In this document: piece by piece, positions 46,364-55,147 of the stretch
Position numbering within the stretch: position 1 is the stretch's first letter
Layout: the number at the start of each line of letters is the position of its first letter
Origin: Pseudomonas cavernicola
Lineage (GTDB): Bacteria; Pseudomonadota; Gammaproteobacteria; Pseudomonadales; Pseudomonadaceae
Length of the DNA stretch: 64,000 nucleotides
NCBI RefSeq assembly: GCF_003596405.1
Contig: NZ_QYUR01000006.1
Coordinates: 434,001-498,000 of the forward strand
Direction of reading: 5' to 3'
The notes under the pieces: model-generated
The model's database searches: none
Seen by the model: the letters and a program-made list of their open reading frames with translations, nothing else
Told to the model about the DNA's origin: nothing
Position numbers and translations under genes: made by a program

Positions 46364-47349
46364 GTTTTCTGAGTATTCAGGGGCTGCACAAGAGCTATGC
46401 CGCCACCTCGATCTTCAGTGACATCAATTGCGAAATCGGCAAGAGCGAATTCGTCACCCTGCTCGGACCCTCCGGCTGCGGCAAATCCACCCTGCTGCGT
46501 TGCATCGCTGGCCTCACCGAGGTCAACGGCGGCAAGATCCTCCTTGATGGCCAAGACCTGGTACCACTTTCGCCGCAGAAACGAGGCATCGGCATGGTGT
46601 TCCAGAGCTATGCACTGTTTCCCAATATGACCGCACAACAGAACGTGGCTTTTGGCCTGCGCATGCAGAAAATTGCCGGCAACGCTGCAGAAAAACGCGT
46701 CAACGAAGTGCTGGAGCTGGTCGAACTCGGCGACTTCGCGAGCCGCTACCCGCATCAACTGTCCGGTGGCCAGTGCCAGCGGGTCGCCTTGGCCCGCTCG
46801 CTGGTCACTCGTCCCCGCTTGCTCTTGCTCGACGAACCGCTGTCCGCCCTGGATGCGCGGATTCGCAAACACCTGCGCGAACAGATTCGGCAGATTCAGC
46901 GTGAACTCGGCCTGACCACTATCTTCGTCACCCATGACCAGGAAGAGGCGCTGGTCATGTCCGACCGGATTTTCCTGATGAACCAGGGCCGCATCGTCCA
47001 GAGTGGCGACGCCGAAACCCTCTACACCGCACCGGCGGATGTCTTCGCCGCGGGTTTTATCGGCAACTACAACTTGCTCGACGCCGACGCCGCCAGCCGC
47101 CTGCTGCTGCGCCCGGTCAACAGCCGCATCGCCATCCGCCCGGAAGCTATCCAGCTCGGCGTTCACGGCAACATCGAAGCCGAGGTACGCAGCCACAGCC
47201 TGCTCGGCAACGTCATCCGTTATCGCGTCGAAGCCCGCGGGGTAGAATTAGTGGTCGATGTACTGAATCGCTCGGCAGCCGATCTGCATAGCAGTGGCCA
47301 ACGCCTTGCACTGTCCATCGACCCCAGCGCAATTCGAGAGGTAGCCTGA
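46360..47349 (+). CDS. ABC transporter ATPase, organophosphorus-type importer
   Basis: A 329-residue CUT1/spermidine-type ATPase. Walker A LLGPSGCGKSTLLRCIAG, Q-loop VFQSYALFPNMT, signature LSGGQCQRVALARSLV, Walker B LLLLDEPLSALD, H-loop IFVTHDQEEAL. A C-terminal TOBE-type domain (about 235-329) has IRPEAIQLGVHGN. It overlaps neighbours on both sides by one to four bases, so the operon is tightly coupled. PhnT-like by context. Confidence 0.92.
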   Translation: MSFLSIQGLHKSYAATSIFSDINCEIGKSEFVTLLGPSGCGKSTLLRCIAGLTEVNGGKILLDGQDLVPLSPQKRGIGMVFQSYALFPNMTAQQNVAFGLRMQKIAGNAAEKRVNEVLELVELGDFASRYPHQLSGGQCQRVALARSLVTRPRLLLLDEPLSALDARIRKHLREQIRQIQRELGLTTIFVTHDQEEALVMSDRIFLMNQGRIVQSGDAETLYTAPADVFAAGFIGNYNLLDADAASRLLLRPVNSRIAIRPEAIQLGVHGNIEAEVRSHSLLGNVIRYRVEARGVELVVDVLNRSAADLHSSGQRLALSIDPSAIREVA

Positions 47350-48002
47350 TGGCTCTGGCAATTTTTGATTTAGACGAAACCCTGATCAACGGCGACTGCG
47401 CCAGCTTGTGGAGCCAGCAAATGGCTAAACTAGGCTGGGTCGACGGCGAATCCTTTCTACGCCGCGATGCCGAGTTGATGGCCGCTTACGCCGAGGGCAA
47501 ATTGGCCATGGAGGACTACATGGCCTTCAGCCTGAGCCCGCTGGTCGGTCGTACCCCTGAAGAAGTGGCCTTTGTGGTCGAGCCCTTCGTCGAGGAGGTG
47601 ATCGAGCCGCTGATCTATGGCGACGCCTGCGCCCATCTGGCCAAGCATCGCGCGGCGGGTGATCGCCTGCTGGTGATCTCCGCGTCTGGTGTGCACCTGG
47701 TGGCTCCGATCGCCGCACGACTGGGTGTTGAGGAAATACTAGCGATCGAGCTGGAGCTACAGCACGGCTTCTACAGTGGTCACACCGAAGGTGTGCTGAC
47801 CTACCGCGAGGGCAAAGTCACTCGTCTGCAGGCCTGGCTGGAAGCCGAAGGGGAATCCTTGGACGGCGCCAGTTTCTACTCCGACTCGCGCAACGATCTG
47901 CCGCTGCTGCAGTTGGTCAGTCGCCCAAACACGGTCAACCCTGATCCGGTTCTACGTCGCCATGCCGAACAAGCGGGCTGGCCGATTTTGACCTGGAGTT
48001 GA
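47349..48002 (+). CDS. HAD-IB family phosphatase
   Basis: A 217-residue HAD hydrolase of subfamily IB (SerB/phosphoserine- and phosphorylcholine-phosphatase-like). Motif I is AIFDLDETLINGD with the nucleophile Asp; motif II is VISASGVHLV; motif III/IV is FYSDSRNDLPLLQ. It is the last gene of the transporter operon; the start ATG overlaps the ATPase stop by one base. With the AP-superfamily enzyme it could dephosphorylate the imported compound step by step; substrate unknown. Confidence 0.85.
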   Translation: MALAIFDLDETLINGDCASLWSQQMAKLGWVDGESFLRRDAELMAAYAEGKLAMEDYMAFSLSPLVGRTPEEVAFVVEPFVEEVIEPLIYGDACAHLAKHRAAGDRLLVISASGVHLVAPIAARLGVEEILAIELELQHGFYSGHTEGVLTYREGKVTRLQAWLEAEGESLDGASFYSDSRNDLPLLQLVSRPNTVNPDPVLRRHAEQAGWPILTWS

Positions 48003-48017
48003 GACAACTGGCGGCTA

Positions 48018-48201
48018 AGAACCTGTTCAATATCTGCTGCGCCTGATCATGCTGCGTTGCGCCTTGTGACCCACATGGATGTGGAGAATGCCGCTACCCG
48101 TAGGCGACCCCATGGATGGGGGAGGTAGGAAAAATGCCAGGAGCATTTTCGAGAACGGGTGCGACCCTGACCTGCGCTCGCGACGATCTTGAACAGGTTC
48201 T
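48018..48201. repeat. dispersed repeat with inverted ends, copy 3 (MITE-like)
   Basis: A 184-bp element after the HAD gene. Ends AGAACCTGTTCAA and TTGAACAGGTTCT are exact complements (13 bp). It shares GTGACCCACATGGATGT, AATGCCGCTACCCGTAGG, the GACCCCATGGATGGGGGAGG palindrome and GAGCATTTTCGAGAACG with copy 2. It lacks the left-hand CATTTACA...GTAAACTCCGC block of copies 1 and 2. Confidence 0.75.
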
Positions 48202-48283
48202 AACGCCTTGGCGCTGTTCGCCCTACGCGGGAGGAAAATCCTCGCAGGGCGAATAGAGTGCGGCACGAATTGTCTGCCGTCTC

Positions 48284-49246
48284 TTACAGCAAGCTTTCGT
48301 CGATCAGCAACGCCAACTTGCCAGCCACCTTATTGCTCGCCAGCTCGGCGAACGCCAGCTCAACGTCTTTTATCGGAAAACTACGCTCCAGTTGCGGTTT
48401 GAGTCGCCCCTCAGCAAACAGCGGCCAAACATGCTGACTCAAATCACTGAGCAAATCGGCTTTGAACTGATCGTCGCGGTTACGCAGAGTCGAGCCAATC
48501 AGCTGTAGTCGTTTCGCCAACACCACCGCCAGATCCAACTGCGCCTCACGCCCGCCCATCAAGCCAATCAACACCCAACGACCATCCCGCGCCAACAGTT
48601 CTTGATTCAGCGCCGCATAGTTGCCACCGACCGGATCGAGGATCACATCGAAGGGGCCGTAGTCGCACAGGTTTTCCAGGTTCTCGTCGCGAGTCGCCCC
48701 GCCTTGGGCGCCCAGCGCCTCGCAATAGGCCAAGCGCTCGACCGAACCAACGCTGACCCAACAGGGATTGCCGAAGGCCTTGCATAGTTGGATCGCCGCC
48801 GAGCCGACACCACTGGCGCCAGCGTGCAAGAGCACCTTCTCACCCGGCTTGAGCCCTGCCAGCTGAAACAGGTTGAGCCAGGCGGTCGCATAGACTTCCG
48901 GCAACACCGCGGCCTCCGCCAGGGACAAGCCCTCCGGAACCGGCAGCGCGTGTCGCGCATCGACCACCACTTCTTCGGCCATTCCGCCACCGGCCAACAG
49001 GGCGCAAACCCGGTCGCCAACCTGCCAGGCGCTGCCCGCGCCAACCTCACTGACCACCCCGGAACACTCCAACCCAAGGATGTCGCTAGCCCCTGGCGGC
49101 GGCGGGTAAAGGCCGGCGCGCTGCAACAAATCGGCCCGATTGAGGCCCGCCGCCGCCACCTGAATGCGAATCTGCCCCACATCGCACGCTGGACTTGGCC
49201 GTTGCGCCCATTCCACACGTCCTTCAACGCCTTGCAATGCCTTCAC
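48284..49246 (-). CDS. zinc-less quinone oxidoreductase (MDR family)
   Basis: A 320-residue NAD(P)H:quinone oxidoreductase-like member of the medium-chain dehydrogenase/reductase superfamily. Conserved parts: AGLNRADLLQRAGLYPPPPG, LGLECSGVVSEVG, and the cofactor loop LLHAGASGVGSAAIQL. The catalytic-zinc Cys of alcohol dehydrogenases is absent, as in QOR. The start is GTG at 49246 with a GGAGG site, giving VKALQGVEGRVEW, the family N-terminus; the longer frame (39 codons) is rejected. Divergent from prc. Confidence 0.88.
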   Translation of the reverse strand: MKALQGVEGRVEWAQRPSPACDVGQIRIQVAAAGLNRADLLQRAGLYPPPPGASDILGLECSGVVSEVGAGSAWQVGDRVCALLAGGGMAEEVVVDARHALPVPEGLSLAEAAVLPEVYATAWLNLFQLAGLKPGEKVLLHAGASGVGSAAIQLCKAFGNPCWVSVGSVERLAYCEALGAQGGATRDENLENLCDYGPFDVILDPVGGNYAALNQELLARDGRWVLIGLMGGREAQLDLAVVLAKRLQLIGSTLRNRDDQFKADLLSDLSQHVWPLFAEGRLKPQLERSFPIKDVELAFAELASNKVAGKLALLIDESLL

Positions 49247-49351
49247 GCTGCCTCCATAGTGAGTTCGGACTGGGCCCGCTGCGAAACATCGGGCTATTTG
49301 CATTATGCGGCCGGACTCGAATGGAACCGGCGCTCTCAAAGATGGCCTAAT

Positions 49352-51466
49352 ATGCGTTATCAACTGCCCCCGCGTCGACTCAGCATGCAGCGCTTCCTCC
49401 CCAGCACCGCCCTCGCCTTACTCCTCGGCTTCAGCGCTTTACCGCTGGCGGCCAGCACCGCTGCCGTCAACAGCTGGGACGGCCTACAGCCCGACCGTGA
49501 GCAGGTGATCGCCAGCCTCAATGTGGTGGAGTTGCTCAAACGCCATCATTACAGCAAACCACCGCTGAATGATGAGCGCTCGGTGATCATTTACGAGAGC
49601 TACTTGAAGCTGCTCGACCCGGCACGTAGCTACTTCACGGCCACCGATATTGCTGAATTCGACCAGTGGCGCAACAAGTTCGACGACTTGCTGAAAGGCG
49701 GCGACCTCGATCCAGGCTTCGTCATCTACAAACGCCATCTGGATCGCTTGAAGCAGCGCCTGGACTTCGCCCTGGCCCAGCTCGACAAAGGCATCGACAG
49801 CTTCGACTTCAGCGTCGATGAAAGCCTGCAAGTGAACCGTGAAAAAACTCCCTGGGCGAAGAACTCAGCGGAGTTGGACGAACTCTGGCGCAAGCGGGTG
49901 AAAGATGAAGTTCTACGGCTGAAAATCGCCGGCAAAGAGCCTAAAGCAATTCAGGAACTGCTGACCAAACGCTACAAGAATCAGCTCTCGCGTCTTGAGC
50001 AAACCCGCAGCGAAGATATCTTCCAGGCCTATATCAATGCCTTCGCGCAATCCTATGACCCGCACACCAATTACCTCTCGCCGGACAACGCGGAAAACTT
50101 CGACATCAATATGAGTTTGTCGCTCGAAGGTATCGGCGCGGTGCTGCAGAGCGACAACGACACCGTCAAAGTCGTTCGCCTGGTACCCGCTGGCCCGGCA
50201 GAAAAAAGCAAACAAATTGCACCGGCCGACAAGATCGTCGGGGTTGCCCAAGGCAACGGCGAAATGGTCGACGTGATCGGCTGGCGACTGGATGAAGTGG
50301 TCAAGCTGATCCGCGGTCCCAAAGGCTCCGTGGTGCGCCTGGAAGTGGTTCCCGCCAGCAATGGCCCGAACGATCAGACCAGCAAAATCATCGCGATCAC
50401 CCGCGAGGCAGTCAAGCTGGAGGAGCAGGCCGCGAAAAAATCCATCCTCAAGCTGTCCCACGATGGCCGTGAATACAAACTCGGCGTAATCGAGATCCCG
50501 GCTTTCTATTTGGACTTCAAAGCCTTCCGCGCCGGCGACCCGGACTACAAGAGCACCACCCGCGACGTTAAGCGCCTGCTCGCCGAACTCCAGAAAGACA
50601 AAGTCGACGGCGTGGTCATCGACCTGCGTAATAACGGCGGCGGCTCCCTGCAGGAAGCCACCGAACTGACCGGCCTGTTCATCAACCAGGGCCCCACCGT
50701 CTTGGTGCGTAACAGTGACGGTCGCGTCGATGTGCTCGCCGACGAAAACCCTGGCAGCTACTACACCGGCCCACTGGCACTGTTGGTCAACCGTCTATCA
50801 GCCTCGGCTTCGGAAATCTTTGCCGGCGCCATGCAGGACTACCACCGCGCCTTGATCCTAGGCGGTCAGACCTTCGGCAAAGGCACGGTGCAAACCATCC
50901 AGCCGCTCAACCATGGTGAATTGAAGCTGACCCTGGCCAAGTTCTATCGCGTGTCCGGGCAAAGCACTCAGCACCAGGGTGTACTGCCAGATATCGCTTA
51001 TCCGGCCGTCGTCGACACCAAGGAAATCGGCGAAAGCGCTCTGCCAGAAGCCATGCCATGGGACAGCATCCGCCCGGCGATCAAACCGGAAGTGGATCCG
51101 TTCAAACCCTTCTTGATCGAGCTGAAAGCCCGCCATGATGCACGCGTGGCCAAAGACCCGGACTTCGTCTTTACCCGTGACCGCCTGGAACTGGTGCAAC
51201 AGCTGACCCACGAAACCACCGTCAGCCTGAATGAGGCCAAACGCCGGGCGCAACATGCCGACATCGAAACCCAACAGCTGACCATGGAAAACACTCGGCG
51301 CAAAGCCAAGGGTGAAGAGCCGCTGAAAGAGCTGAAGAAGGAAGACGAGGACGCCCTGCCGACAGAAGACGAAAAGCTCAAGCCAGAAGACGACGCCTAC
51401 CTCTCGGAAACCGGGCAAATCCTGCTCGACTATTTGGGCTTGAACGCGGCGGTAGCCACACACTGA
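49352..51466 (+). CDS. prc: carboxy-terminal (tail-specific) protease Prc
   Basis: A 704-residue periplasmic S41 protease that removes C-terminal-tagged or damaged envelope proteins; in Pseudomonas it also affects anti-sigma factor MucA turnover. A signal peptide is present (MQRFLPSTALALLLGFSALP then LAAS). Order: N-terminal helical domain (about 40-235), PDZ domain (about 245-340), S41 catalytic domain with GVVIDLRNNGGGSLQEATEL, the Ser in NRLSASASEIFAGAMQDY, and the Lys in GGQTFGKGTVQTIQPLNHGE. The C-terminal DUF3340 domain is charged. Two starts are possible: ATG 49352, used here, or ATG 49385, which gives a shorter signal peptide and may be the true one. Confidence 0.93.
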   Translation: MRYQLPPRRLSMQRFLPSTALALLLGFSALPLAASTAAVNSWDGLQPDREQVIASLNVVELLKRHHYSKPPLNDERSVIIYESYLKLLDPARSYFTATDIAEFDQWRNKFDDLLKGGDLDPGFVIYKRHLDRLKQRLDFALAQLDKGIDSFDFSVDESLQVNREKTPWAKNSAELDELWRKRVKDEVLRLKIAGKEPKAIQELLTKRYKNQLSRLEQTRSEDIFQAYINAFAQSYDPHTNYLSPDNAENFDINMSLSLEGIGAVLQSDNDTVKVVRLVPAGPAEKSKQIAPADKIVGVAQGNGEMVDVIGWRLDEVVKLIRGPKGSVVRLEVVPASNGPNDQTSKIIAITREAVKLEEQAAKKSILKLSHDGREYKLGVIEIPAFYLDFKAFRAGDPDYKSTTRDVKRLLAELQKDKVDGVVIDLRNNGGGSLQEATELTGLFINQGPTVLVRNSDGRVDVLADENPGSYYTGPLALLVNRLSASASEIFAGAMQDYHRALILGGQTFGKGTVQTIQPLNHGELKLTLAKFYRVSGQSTQHQGVLPDIAYPAVVDTKEIGESALPEAMPWDSIRPAIKPEVDPFKPFLIELKARHDARVAKDPDFVFTRDRLELVQQLTHETTVSLNEAKRRAQHADIETQQLTMENTRRKAKGEEPLKELKKEDEDALPTEDEKLKPEDDAYLSETGQILLDYLGLNAAVATH

Positions 51467-51504
51467 TCGAGCGTCATCAAAGAGTCATCGATCTGTCGTG
51501 AAAT

Positions 51505-51541
51505 AAGGGGCTGATAGCGATATCAGCCCCTTCGCTTTTTC
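51505..51541 (+). terminator. Rho-independent terminator of prc
   Basis: AAGGGGCTGATA GCGA TATCAGCCCCTT is a perfect 12-bp stem followed by CGCTTTTTC, 38 bases after the prc stop. It separates prc from the EAL-domain gene. Confidence 0.88.
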
Positions 51542-51559
51542 AGGACACTGAGACCCACC

Positions 51560-53320
51560 ATGACCGTCACCGAGCAGCTGAGCGCGCTAGGCCTAATCCT
51601 CGCTCACGGCGACCTGCACAGCCTGTTCCAACCGATTGTTTCACTGTCCGAGCGACGCATACTCGGCTACGAGGCCCTGACCCGTGGTCCGTCCAACAGC
51701 CCCCTGCACTCCCCGGTCAACTTGTTCGGCGTGGCTCGTCACGCAGGGCGCTTGAGTGAACTGGAACTGGCCTGCCGCAAGAGCGCCTGTCGAAGATTCA
51801 GCGAGCTCAAGCTCGACGGCAAACTGTTTCTCAACGTCTCACCAGAGTCCCTACTGGAGCCGACTCATCAACCCGGGCGCACACTGCAGCTCTTGCAGGC
51901 CTACGGCATTCCGCCGAGCCAGGTGGTTATCGAACTGACCGAGCAATCGCCCACCGAAGACTTCGCCCTGCTCGACACCGCCCTGCATCACTACCGGGCT
52001 ATGGGCTTCTCCATCGCCCTCGACGACCTCGGCGCCGGCTACTCCAGCCTGCGCCTGTGGTCCGAGCTACGCCCGGATTACGTGAAAATCGACCGGCACT
52101 TTATTGATGGCATCCATCAGGACGCAGTTAAACGCGAGTTCGTCGGCTCCATTCTGCAGATGGCCAAAGCCTCACGCGCCAAGGTCATCGCCGAAGGCAT
52201 CGAGCTATCCGAAGAGCTGGCGGTGTTAGCGGAAATGGGCGTCGATCTGGTCCAAGGCTATCTGCTCAGCCGTCCGCAGGAGCTGCCGCCGCGCGATACT
52301 CACAGCCTGCTGACGAAGCTGGAACCAGCAATTCCGACCCTCAGTGAGGAAGGCCGCGACCTCGGCGCTCTACTCAACAGACAACCTGCAGTCGCACAGA
52401 ACACCCCGATCGCGGAAGTCTTGGAAGCCTTCCGCGCACAGGCCAACCTGAATTCGCTGGCCGTCCTCAACGAGCAGCAGCAACCGGTCGGTATCGTCCA
52501 CCGCCACTCGCTTTCCGAGGCGCTGCTGAAACCTTTCGCCACTGACTTGTTCGCGCGCAAACCGATCAGCCGGCTGATGAGTACGGACTTTCTTGCCGTG
52601 GAGTTGGGCCAATCCCTGCAGAAAGTCAGCCGGCTCCTGACCAGCCGGGCACGACAACGGATCGAGGAAGACTTCATCATCACGCTGCACGGCCGTTACC
52701 ACGGCCTGGGGCGCGTGATCGACGTGCTCAAGCTGATCACCGAACTGAAGATTCAGCAGGCCCGCTATGCCAACCCACTGACGCTGCTACCCGGTAATGT
52801 GCCGATTCAGCAGTGTTTGAGTCGGCTGTTACAGCAAGCCCGCGAGGCGGTGATCTGCTACGTCGATATCGACAGTTTCAAGCCGTTCAACGACCTCTAC
52901 GGTTACGCCAAAGGCGACGAAGTCCTGCTCTGCCTGGCGCAGTGTCTGGGTGAGCGCGTCGACCCGGCGCGAGACTTTGTTGGCCACATCGGTGGCGACG
53001 ATTTCTTGCTGGTACTGGGATCGGAAGACTGGCGCGCACGCCTGAACTATCTGCTCGAAGATTTCCAAAGCCAATGCCGGCACTTCTACAGCGCCGAGCA
53101 CCTCGAAGCGGGCTGCTTTATCGCGCACAACCGTCAGGGCCAGCGGCAGGAGTTCCCGCTGCTGTCACTTTCGCTAGGGGTAGTGCATCTGCACCCGGAG
53201 AACTGCGCGCAACTGGATGCCGCGCAACTGGCCAGCCTGGCCTCGGAAGCCAAGCGGCATGCCAAGGCGGTGCCCGGCTATAGCGTGCATATCATCGATA
53301 CGCAAAAGCTTTCGGCTTAA
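51560..53320 (+). CDS. EAL-CBS-GGDEF cyclic-di-GMP signalling protein
   Basis: A 586-residue cytoplasmic protein. The N-terminal EAL domain (about 10-250) has the catalytic pattern intact: EALTRGP, NVSPESL, VVIELTEQ, LDDLGAGYSSL, VKIDRHFI, IAEGIE. A CBS pair (about 270-400) follows. The C-terminal GGDEF-like domain (about 415-585) has YVDIDSFKPFNDLYGYAKGD and HIGGDDFLL, that is GGDDF in place of GGDEF. Diguanylate cyclase activity is therefore doubtful while phosphodiesterase activity looks possible. Order next to prc is the same in P. aeruginosa as I recall it. Confidence 0.92.
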   Translation: MTVTEQLSALGLILAHGDLHSLFQPIVSLSERRILGYEALTRGPSNSPLHSPVNLFGVARHAGRLSELELACRKSACRRFSELKLDGKLFLNVSPESLLEPTHQPGRTLQLLQAYGIPPSQVVIELTEQSPTEDFALLDTALHHYRAMGFSIALDDLGAGYSSLRLWSELRPDYVKIDRHFIDGIHQDAVKREFVGSILQMAKASRAKVIAEGIELSEELAVLAEMGVDLVQGYLLSRPQELPPRDTHSLLTKLEPAIPTLSEEGRDLGALLNRQPAVAQNTPIAEVLEAFRAQANLNSLAVLNEQQQPVGIVHRHSLSEALLKPFATDLFARKPISRLMSTDFLAVELGQSLQKVSRLLTSRARQRIEEDFIITLHGRYHGLGRVIDVLKLITELKIQQARYANPLTLLPGNVPIQQCLSRLLQQAREAVICYVDIDSFKPFNDLYGYAKGDEVLLCLAQCLGERVDPARDFVGHIGGDDFLLVLGSEDWRARLNYLLEDFQSQCRHFYSAEHLEAGCFIAHNRQGQRQEFPLLSLSLGVVHLHPENCAQLDAAQLASLASEAKRHAKAVPGYSVHIIDTQKLSA

Positions 53321-53323
53321 GAC

Positions 53324-53794
53324 TCAGAGTCCCAACTCGGTCGCGCGCTGCGCATAGCGTTCGGCCTGTTCGGCATTGGCCGCTAGCCCATGGCCGCCTT
53401 GTTGATAGAGCTCGGCCAAGCGATGTGCCGCCAGCGGATGCCCTGCGCTAGCGGCCAATGCCCACCAACGCGCTGCCGCAAGCCCATCCGGGGCTGCACG
53501 GGTATCGCCAGCCAGACTGAGTACGCCCAACTGATAAGCCGCCTTGGCATCACCCGCGTTAGCCGCCAAACCCAGCAGACGAATACCTTCTTCACGCGCG
53601 CCGAAGCCGCGCCCACGAAACAACAACAGATGGCCATAGAAACTTTGCGCCACGGCATCATTCAGTGCCGCCATGCGGGCGAACTGTCCTTCCATCCAAG
53701 CCCAGGCCCGCGGTTGACGAACCAGCCACGACCAATGGAAAAGACGTCGAGCCAGGAGATAGCTCAGTCGCGCGCGCAAACGCCAAAACAGCAC
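53324..53794 (-). CDS. Sel1-repeat/TPR-like protein
   Basis: A 156-residue protein with at least three Sel1-like repeats (LGLAANAGDAKAAYQLGVLS; ARWWALAASAGHPLAAHRLA; ELYQQGGHG) after a basic, aromatic N-terminus. Sel1 repeats mediate protein contacts. No clear signal peptide; the N-terminal part may associate with the membrane. GTG start directly after the stop of the upstream gene (no gap), so likely co-transcribed with the two following minus-strand genes. It converges on the EAL gene. Confidence 0.8.
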   Translation of the reverse strand: MLFWRLRARLSYLLARRLFHWSWLVRQPRAWAWMEGQFARMAALNDAVAQSFYGHLLLFRGRGFGAREEGIRLLGLAANAGDAKAAYQLGVLSLAGDTRAAPDGLAAARWWALAASAGHPLAAHRLAELYQQGGHGLAANAEQAERYAQRATELGL

Positions 53795-54160
53795 TCAACC
53801 CTCCTCGGAGTAGCTGTACTCGAATACCCGCACGACTTCTGCGGCATGCCAGGAGGCGGCGGCGATACCATCCGACGGGCCAGCAAAACGCCCAAGACGC
53901 ACGACACACTCAAAAAAACCTGTACGCGGCAGACGGCTCGCGCCCTGACTGATGACCAGCGCGCTGCGCAGCGGCTGGTCGGCGCGGGCATCCAACGCCG
54001 CGAGATGCTCCAGGGCCGCAGTCAGCGTCTGCATGGCAGGAGTCGGTAGCTCCAAGCGCTCGATCAGCGCCCGATAGGTCAGCAGATGGCGCTGGCGGCG
54101 CGCATCTTCAAGCTCACTGAGAAGCGCCTGCCAATGCTGGCGGCTAATGCGTACGCTCAA
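53795..54160 (-). CDS. hypothetical protein, 121 aa, second gene of an HTH pair
   Basis: A soluble protein, alpha-helical in its first 60 residues (SVRISRQHWQALLSELEDAR, LTYRALIERL), then a mixed part ending FEYSYSEEG. I do not recognise a family. The start used is TTG at 54160, overlapping the TGA of the HTH gene (TTGA) with GGAG in position; the frame is open five more codons. Overlap with the regulator and no gap to the Sel1 gene indicate one operon. The arrangement resembles a toxin-antitoxin pair, but no toxin motif is seen. Confidence 0.6.
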   Translation of the reverse strand: MSVRISRQHWQALLSELEDARRQRHLLTYRALIERLELPTPAMQTLTAALEHLAALDARADQPLRSALVISQGASRLPRTGFFECVVRLGRFAGPSDGIAAASWHAAEVVRVFEYSYSEEG

Positions 54161-54486
54161 GTCTCCGACTCCCAACCGCTAATGCCCAGCGTCCACGCCA
54201 AGGCACGACGAATAGCCGCATCCGGCTGGCGCTCGCCGCTTTCGATCATAGCGAGATAGTGCGGACTGATACCCACGGCGCGCGCCAACTCTTCGAGCGA
54301 CAGCTCCTTGCCCTCGCGCAACGCACTGAGTTCAGCCAGCTTGGGCATAGCGGTCGTCGGCGCTGGTACAGCGGCAACTTGAGCCACCGCACTGCGGCCG
54401 GCGGCCTGCAGCAAGGCCTGATACTCAGGCCAGGGCAATATCGCGTACTCGGCTTCGCCGTCACGCATGATCACTTGCACATCCAT
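54157..54486 (-). CDS. XRE-type HTH protein with antitoxin-like N-terminus
   Basis: A 109-residue protein. Residues 1-30 (MDVQVIMRDGEAEYAILPWP then EYQALL) resemble the N-terminal strand-helix of type II antitoxins; residues 50-105 are an XRE-type helix-turn-helix (LREGKELSLEELARAVGISP, YLAMIESGERQPDAAIRRAL). It probably regulates its own operon (with the 121-residue and Sel1 genes). Whether it is an antitoxin is open. Confidence 0.75.
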   Translation of the reverse strand: MDVQVIMRDGEAEYAILPWPEYQALLQAAGRSAVAQVAAVPAPTTAMPKLAELSALREGKELSLEELARAVGISPHYLAMIESGERQPDAAIRRALAWTLGISGWESET

Positions 54487-54671
54487 TACAACTCTCCGTG
54501 GAAAGCAGTGCCGACAGCTTCAGCACCCTCCTTGCAGGCGGCCATCTTATCAGGCCAAGTACGCCACCGGGCGTGATCTCTACGGCCTTCCGCAATGTGC
54601 GCCAGCCCGGATGATGACTGCAAAGCTACTACCCAGTGCAGCCAGCACCTCCAGGCTCAGCGTGACGAAAC

Positions 54672-55106
54672 CTATGACTCCTGTGGCGGTGCAGACGGCA
54701 ACCCTTCCAATGCGATCAGCTGTTCCGGCGACTGCGTCGCTCGCCATGAGCGGAAAGCGTCCAACTCGTCACTCCAGGCACGCATCAACCAGCCCAGTAC
54801 GGCGATGTCATCGATAAACCCCAGCCCCAGTAAACCGTCGGGAATCGCGTCCACAGGCGAGAGGAAATACAACAGTGCCGCCACTACCGAGAGCAAAGCC
54901 TGCGAACTGATTGCTCGGTATTCGCCTCGCCACCAAGCCATACAAAGCGCCTGCAGCACACGCAGATCCTCCTTCAATGCACCCAATCGCCCACCCTGCT
55001 CGGCGCTCTTACGCGCGACCGCAAACAGCAATGCAGGCAACCGTCCACGAGCGAGGAAACGCTGGGCTAACGGCAGGTAACGGGCAAAATTCCACGGTGT
55101 TTTCAT
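54672..55106 (-). CDS. YkvA family (DUF1232) membrane protein
   Basis: A 144-residue protein with the DUF1232 signature LLYFLSPVDAIPDGLLGLGF followed by IDDIAVLGWL, a hydrophobic hairpin. Residues 1-60 are basic and helical. The start at 55106 follows GAGGAGTGAGG; seven more codons upstream are open but lack a site. Function unknown. Confidence 0.88.
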   Translation of the reverse strand: MKTPWNFARYLPLAQRFLARGRLPALLFAVARKSAEQGGRLGALKEDLRVLQALCMAWWRGEYRAISSQALLSVVAALLYFLSPVDAIPDGLLGLGFIDDIAVLGWLMRAWSDELDAFRSWRATQSPEQLIALEGLPSAPPQES

Positions 55107-55147
55107 CCTCACTCCTCGACAACCCACGTAGTGACTGGGCCCGCTGG

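Noticed and set aside
48788..49351. Extension of the prc frame 188 codons upstream
   Set aside because: It overlaps the quinone oxidoreductase gene on the other strand and would bury the signal peptide in the middle of the protein.
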